A DNA stretch of 64,000 bases from Diadema setosum (taxonomy: Eukaryota > Echinodermata > Echinoidea > Diadematoida > Diadematidae). The translations under genes were made by a program, and so were the position numbers. The DNA lies in contig NC_092701.1 of NCBI RefSeq assembly GCF_964275005.1, forward strand, positions 34,598,520 to 34,662,519. Direction: 5' to 3'. Position 1 is the stretch's first letter. The number at the start of each line of letters is the position of its first letter. Positions 59,201-64,000 of the stretch are shown here, one piece after another. The notes under the pieces are model-generated. The model was not told the DNA's origin. It ran no database searches and was given only the letters and a program-made list of their open reading frames with translations.

Positions 59201-62200
59201 TTAAGCACATCTTTTCTTTTCATATTGTATTTGTTTTGATCACCTGAATTAAACATGGGGATACATGGGCTGGCTAATGCTACTCCAGCATTATACAGAA
59301 TAATGATTACTTACCATCATCTTCCATCAAGGAAAACTGAGTATGTTCCACATCATGCTTGTTCTCATCTCCTCTTCCATCTGATGAAGTTATTGCCAAC
59401 TGGTCCTTTGCTTTTACTGACCCTCCAGGCTCCATGCTGAAGTCCTCAGTGCCAGTCACCTCTCCACAGACATTCTCTACCATGGGGGGTACAAATCCAT
59501 CCAGTGTTGATTGGTCATTTTTATCACCCTTTGGTAGAGGCATTGTCTGTGTCTCATCTTTAGTAGCTGCAGTGCATGGTGCCTCACTCCTTTGTGCCTC
59601 TGAACTGACTGTGGTGTCTACCTTGGAGAAATGAGTGGACACAGTACTGTCCACACTGGATGTTGTTTCAGAAACAGGTGCCCTTTCTTCACAGACTGTC
59701 TTGTCAGCCAGCATGATTCCACTTGAAGTGTCCTCTCTCGAGTCTATGTCATTTATCTCTGCATTACCACAGGTTTTAGTCGGTTCATTAACCAAAGGTA
59801 GGCATGTTTTAGAATCCAGTCCTGGAACAGTATCAAGTGAGTCACTGCAAATGCAGACATCTTTGTTGCTGGTGCTTTTTTCTATTGCATGAGTATCATT
59901 ATGAACTTGGAAATCACTTACTTGGATCATCTCTACCTTTTCATTGGGTGACTGGATTTCCATGACATCTTCTTTGGTCTCTTTTTCATCAACAGTCTTT
60001 AAATTGGCTGCATCTCCAGGTAAGGTAGGAAGTTTATGAGATGATGGTGCTGTCTCAATAGTGCTTGGCTCATATTCATCTGTGGTAGATTTGAAGTTGT
60101 TGGGTAACTTACGATACGAAGATGTTAGTCTAGGATCAGAAGCCTCAGAATCACTTTCCAAATTAGGAGCAGCATTGTCATTGTTAACATCTGGCTGTGA
60201 AACACCATCCATATTGTTATTGTGGCTGTTAGTTTCTGATGATCTTGTTGGAGAAGTATCTCTGACTGCAGGGGTGTCAGTGTGATCTGACATCTTGTTC
60301 AGCATGTCTTTTGGATTTTCTGTAGGTGAGCCTGATTCCTTTGTTGTGCCATCATCTCCCTTACCCTCAGATAAACTATGTATTGGCAAAGAAGATTCTT
60401 TTTCTCCACTGTCATCCTGCGTGAGTTCATCCTGCTGATCAACTTCAGTCATAGCTGTTGGCATATCAAGAATATCTCCATCACGAGTAGTAATGCCTGA
60501 AATTTTTGTAGATGAGACAGCTCCCTCTGGCATTCCATCTTGCTTGTCATCTTTTGCTGCTCCCTCCTTATCTGGGTCACCCTCTACGTCAAGAGATTGA
60601 TTCCTCTTCATATCAGAAGACACAGACCCTTGTTCTTTGTCCTCAACATCAGTGTCAGAGATGCATAACTGATCTGCTACAAAAGTAGACTCTGCAGCAG
60701 AAACTGTGTTGCTGATGTTGGCCAGATTCACCTTGCTGTCATCAGTCTCCTCATGAATGGGAGTCTCCTGGATCCCTTGCTGAGATCTCTGGCAATCATC
60801 CTGTGCATCTCCACCCTGTACCATGGAAACTGTGTCAGTTGTGACATTATCACAGCTCTCTGGGCAAAATTTGATTGACAGCTCATCAGAAACTGTGGTT
60901 TCAGCTTGTTTATTTCCTACGTGTGAACTGTTATCTTCATCTGCATGTTCGACGGACTTGCAATGTGTTGGTGATGCCATATTTTCCCCATCATGTTCAG
61001 ATGTTGAGCATTCTTTGTGTTTCAGATCCTCAGTTGATGAACCTTCTGATGGGACGCAAACATCTGCATTCATGCCTCTCTGTTTCTTTCCAAATACTGG
61101 GATAATTTTAGCTGCAGCTGTCACATTTGAATTTTGTGCCATTCTCTTCTTCATTTTGTATTTCTTTGAACTAGGTTGCAAAAAAGAATGAAACGCAATT
61201 AATGAGCATATACATTACATTGGCTTTGTAACTTTTATCAGTTGCATCTAACATTTCATTTTGAAATTGACACCAGTAAGATCTCATGACTTTATTTTTA
61301 TAGTGAACTTTTACAAAGTATCACAGCCAAAAAGTGAAATATACAGGGAATCTTTTTTTATTAACTAATGAAGATGAAGCTCATCTTACTGAGTGCCTAA
61401 TGCTAAAGTTTAATTTTTTTTTTTTTTGTAACATCATGGCTTGTGTGGGAATTAAACAGTCATTACTTTTAACTTATAATAAACTTTTTTTGTCACTGTT
61501 TGTAAAAAAAAAAAAAAAAAAAGTAAATAATTTCTTTTCTTTTCACATTGTTCTCTTTTCTGTGCATGGGATGCAGCAAAATATATCTAATCATTCTGTA
61601 GAAAAGCACTGTAAATTTTGTATCCCTGAGGGCAAGCCAAATCATTTAGAATTATACTAGAATGTCTACATTGCTTTACAGGCAAGGATCATCACAGTAG
61701 GCCCTATCCCATTACAAACATTGCTATGCTGATAAGCCAATAACTTTACCCTGGCTGATTTTGGAAAGAATTATGAAATGCTTGCTGTAGGATACATCTT
61801 GCCCACCTGGTGTCTTTTGACTCTTCAAAAGTCACATTGTCAGACATTGACACATTCACATTTGCTGCTGTCCCCTCTTGGTGTTGGCGACTCAAGCCCT
61901 TGCACTTTCCCAGCTTTTGTTGTTTCCGTGTGCGAGGTGTTGCACTGGCATCATCTGAAATAGAACATTCACCGATAATAAGAATACATTTTGTCTTGCT
62001 GTATTTTCATATGAAGTGCCTTCATGATTACACCATTTACAAACTTATTGTAGAGTCTTCATATTTATAATGCCAATAAACAAAAATGTAGTGGCCTGTA
62101 TCGAACCATTAGTGTTACCAATCTTGTCTTGTTTAGATCTAAATCAATTTTCACTGTACTATGGTAAATCACTGACAAACAGAAGTCATACTCCATGTCA

Positions 62201-62908
62201 TACACATCTCAACCTATACAGAAACGCAGACAGGATGCTATAAATAGGTCTGTCTACTTTCAATAACAATCATTTTTCTTGTGTCATTAAATCAGAGTAA
62301 TATTCCCCACTTCCCTGAACTATTGCTTCCCTTCAGAAAATGTTCATGAAAAAGAAAAATGCTTAAAATGGTACCGGTATCTAGACTTGTCTCTTAGTCT
62401 AGATCTATCCGAATGTTGGATAGAATTTTAGAACTAGTCTGTAGTCAGACTCTAGATTTGACCTGTAAGGTTAGAACCTCTAGATATCTTTTCTGAGACT
62501 AGACTAGTCTATGTACCATCACAGACACTATTCACAAGTCAAATTTATCACATTTGAAAATTTATAAGGAGAGATTACAAAGTCAAAGATCATTTTTCCA
62601 CCGCACAGGCTTGTCCCTATCCCGTATCCAACTTATGAACTACCGGTACCATAGATTAGAAACTTTAGAATGTTTTTATTCATTACTCTTCAGCTGTTTC
62701 TATCGTTAGACTTCTATTACATGTTAGTTATGATGCTGGGATCATTGGGTCCAGCTGATCTAGATATATTTTTACTTGCCTTTCACCCTAAGATGTGAAC
62801 TTCTCTTTCTCTTCCCAGTCAATGAGCTCATATTTGGTGTGCACTGACTCTGTCTTTGCCAACTGCTGGTAGTTGAGGGCCGTAGAATTCATCCGTTCTG
62901 CCTATGAT
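56233..62908 (-). CDS. Unrecognised long acidic protein with coiled-coil-like C-terminus
   Basis: Minus-strand exons with matching phases: (62908-62787, see below), 61954-61807, 61170-59315, 58685-58540, 57264-57155, 56377-56233 (stop TGA). The 1,856-nt exon encodes about 618 residues very rich in Ser, Thr, Asp and Glu, with almost no predicted structure. It starts with a basic patch SSKKYKMKKRMAQ that could be a nuclear signal. The last two exons give VIEDSTPMVKAMTQDLQQLN-SSVLEVLKQIKDFRQQRNQ, a heptad-like helix, then a short basic end. I do not recognise the family; a long acidic linker with a conserved short C-terminal helix faintly recalls BRME1, a meiotic recombination factor, but this is only an impression. 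The leading exon encodes 34 residues from ATG 62892, then an in-frame TAG directly before the donor. The true start is therefore unsettled and may lie in the next exon. Confidence 0.65.
56405..56799. mobile_element. Foldback element with TTAAAGGGATGG ends, copy 2
   Basis: A 395-bp palindromic element, ends TTAAAGGGATGGTACAGT and, inverted, TTAAAGGGATCGTATAGT, centre GTGTGGGTCCCACAC. It is strongly similar to 2957-3350. It lies in the last intron of the minus-strand gene; its edge is 28 bp from that gene's final acceptor. Confidence 0.85.
57725..58250. mobile_element. Pogo/Tigger-like TIR element, longest copy
   Basis: A 526-bp element flanked by TA on both sides, ends CAGTGCACTCCCGTTATAAC in inverted orientation. 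GTTATAACGAA is repeated several times in each end. The internal 58-kb-side sequence is unrelated to the short copies and has no transposase frame. It is the best-preserved member and probably the youngest. It lies in an intron of the minus-strand gene. Confidence 0.85.
58413..58433. repeat. (AC)n microsatellite
   Basis: About ten AC units in the intron after the large acidic exon. Confidence 0.75.
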
Positions 62909-64000
62909 CTGTAACGTATGGATACAGCACTTGCATGATCCCATACTATAGGACCAACAACGTTAGATGAATCTAGAAGTAGAATAGGCCTACCTAACCG
63001 TTAGGTTAAGAGGTTCACGCAAAAACAAGTGGGCCTGTTGTGTTTTTTTTAGGGCCTAAAAAGTTAAATCTTGACTTAAACCACATTAATAGTTCCAATA
63101 CTTAACGTTAGATCTCCTCTCAGATCTGTGAAATGAGTGAATGAGTGAATGCGTGAATGCGTGAATAAAACAATGAAATTATAAAATCACCTGATCATCA
63201 ATCAATTAGGTCCCTAATGTTTTCTATAATTTGAAATGTCTAACAGTTATCATGTTATAACTGTTAGAGCTCCTGACATCTAATTCGAAAAATCTACACA
63301 GCCAGCGTGGCAACCAAGCAGTAAAACACAGTATGAATTTAACTTTAGAAGGCAGTGTTAGAGGTAGCTAGTATTGGCAGCGGTGCGTTAAGTAAACCAC
63401 TTCCTCTAGCGGCAATTATAGAAACGTTCTAGGTTCTACCACTTTTTATCCCTTTGATTGAGTTAGGTACATCGAGGTCTCCATGGTCATGGAAAATCAA
63501 AATGGCATCAATCAAAATTGAAATTGCAATTAGATAAACCAACTTGATATATCCTATTCCTAGATCAATTCACAATAAAATATCACTTCCGATGTCCAAA
63601 CCATTACTTACTTACACTTGTGGATGATAACGACGTCCACACTGAAATGGAAATGTTTTTGACAAACACGAATTTAAGAGGATTCACACTGAATCACAGA
63701 ACTGATTCATTCACCCTGTGGCCTCATTTCCGGTTTATAGCACACAATACCAAAGGAAATACGTGCGATCGATAGTGATCGTTTCATGCTCGCAGGAAAT
63801 GGGTCGTGTGTACTTTTTTAACAACCATATCAAACGAAACATGATAAGCAGTGCACGATCGTCGGGCGACCCATTCTCTTTGTAAAGTATGGGAATTTGA
63901 GTCTAAAATGTTCGTCCATTTTGTGAATAAGGACTGAGGATGTTTTTGTAGCACATCTACCAAAAGTCTGTAATTGGTTTTCACAACCATTTTTTTTTTC
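62909..64000 (-). other. 5' region of the acidic-protein gene, with candidate 5' UTR exon
   Basis: On the minus strand, a strong donor (AAGT|GTAAGTAAG) ends at about 63616, and an acceptor (CGTTACAG) lies at about 62909-62916. A non-coding first exon upstream of 63616 therefore probably feeds the exon at 62908. CpG content rises toward 63,370-63,780, consistent with a promoter. No gene was recognised to the right edge. TAACGTTA occurs at 63103-63110. Confidence 0.4.

Noticed and set aside
59359-61191. Several plus-strand open frames of 74-122 codons
   Set aside because: They are antisense shadows of the 1,856-nt acidic exon on the minus strand.

Overview
This window looks like nuclear DNA of a marine invertebrate deuterostome, most likely an echinoderm. 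The reasons are AT-rich introns, intron-rich genes whose exons match human-like proteins closely, abundant ATGTACATGTA-type sequence, and a dense load of small palindromic transposons flanked by TA or TTAA. The species cannot be fixed from the sequence alone. No bacterial, viral, CRISPR or tRNA features were seen.

Layout, left to right: (1) 1-8671 is non-coding. It holds a recent tandem duplication (1697-6217 and 6218-8039, the second copy lacking about 2.7 kb in the middle). (2) 8672-15944 (+) carries eight exons of an IVNS1ABP-like BTB-BACK-Kelch protein; its BTB exons must lie to the left of the window. A long putative 3' UTR runs to about 22.3 kb. (3) 24058-32218 (+) is a complete eight-exon MED27 (Mediator subunit, 302 aa). 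(4) 36355-38589 (-) is a complete four-exon CFAP77 (ciliary doublet protein, 241 aa), convergent with MED27. (5) 39076-52032 (+) is a complete six-exon IMP3 (U3 snoRNP / small-subunit processome, 181 aa). It starts head-to-head with CFAP77 across a gap of about 490 bp, and its introns are swollen with transposons. (6) 56233-62908 (-) is an unrecognised gene for a long acidic disordered protein with a coiled-coil-like C-terminus, convergent with IMP3.

The genes do not form a pathway: Kelch adaptor, transcription, cilium, ribosome biogenesis, unknown. MED27 and CFAP77 are both in human 9q34.13, so their adjacency is probably an old linkage.

The space between exons is dominated by short non-autonomous DNA elements: a 659-bp near-perfect palindrome with a 10-bp target duplication just inside MED27 intron 1; four pogo/Tigger-like TIR elements; several foldback elements at TTAA; a 2.6-kb element with a terminal hairpin in IMP3 intron 2; and one 5'-truncated LINE with a second short 3' tail elsewhere. 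Exon boundaries were set by reading frame, splice consensus and similarity to remembered human proteins. They are predictions, not transcript-verified.
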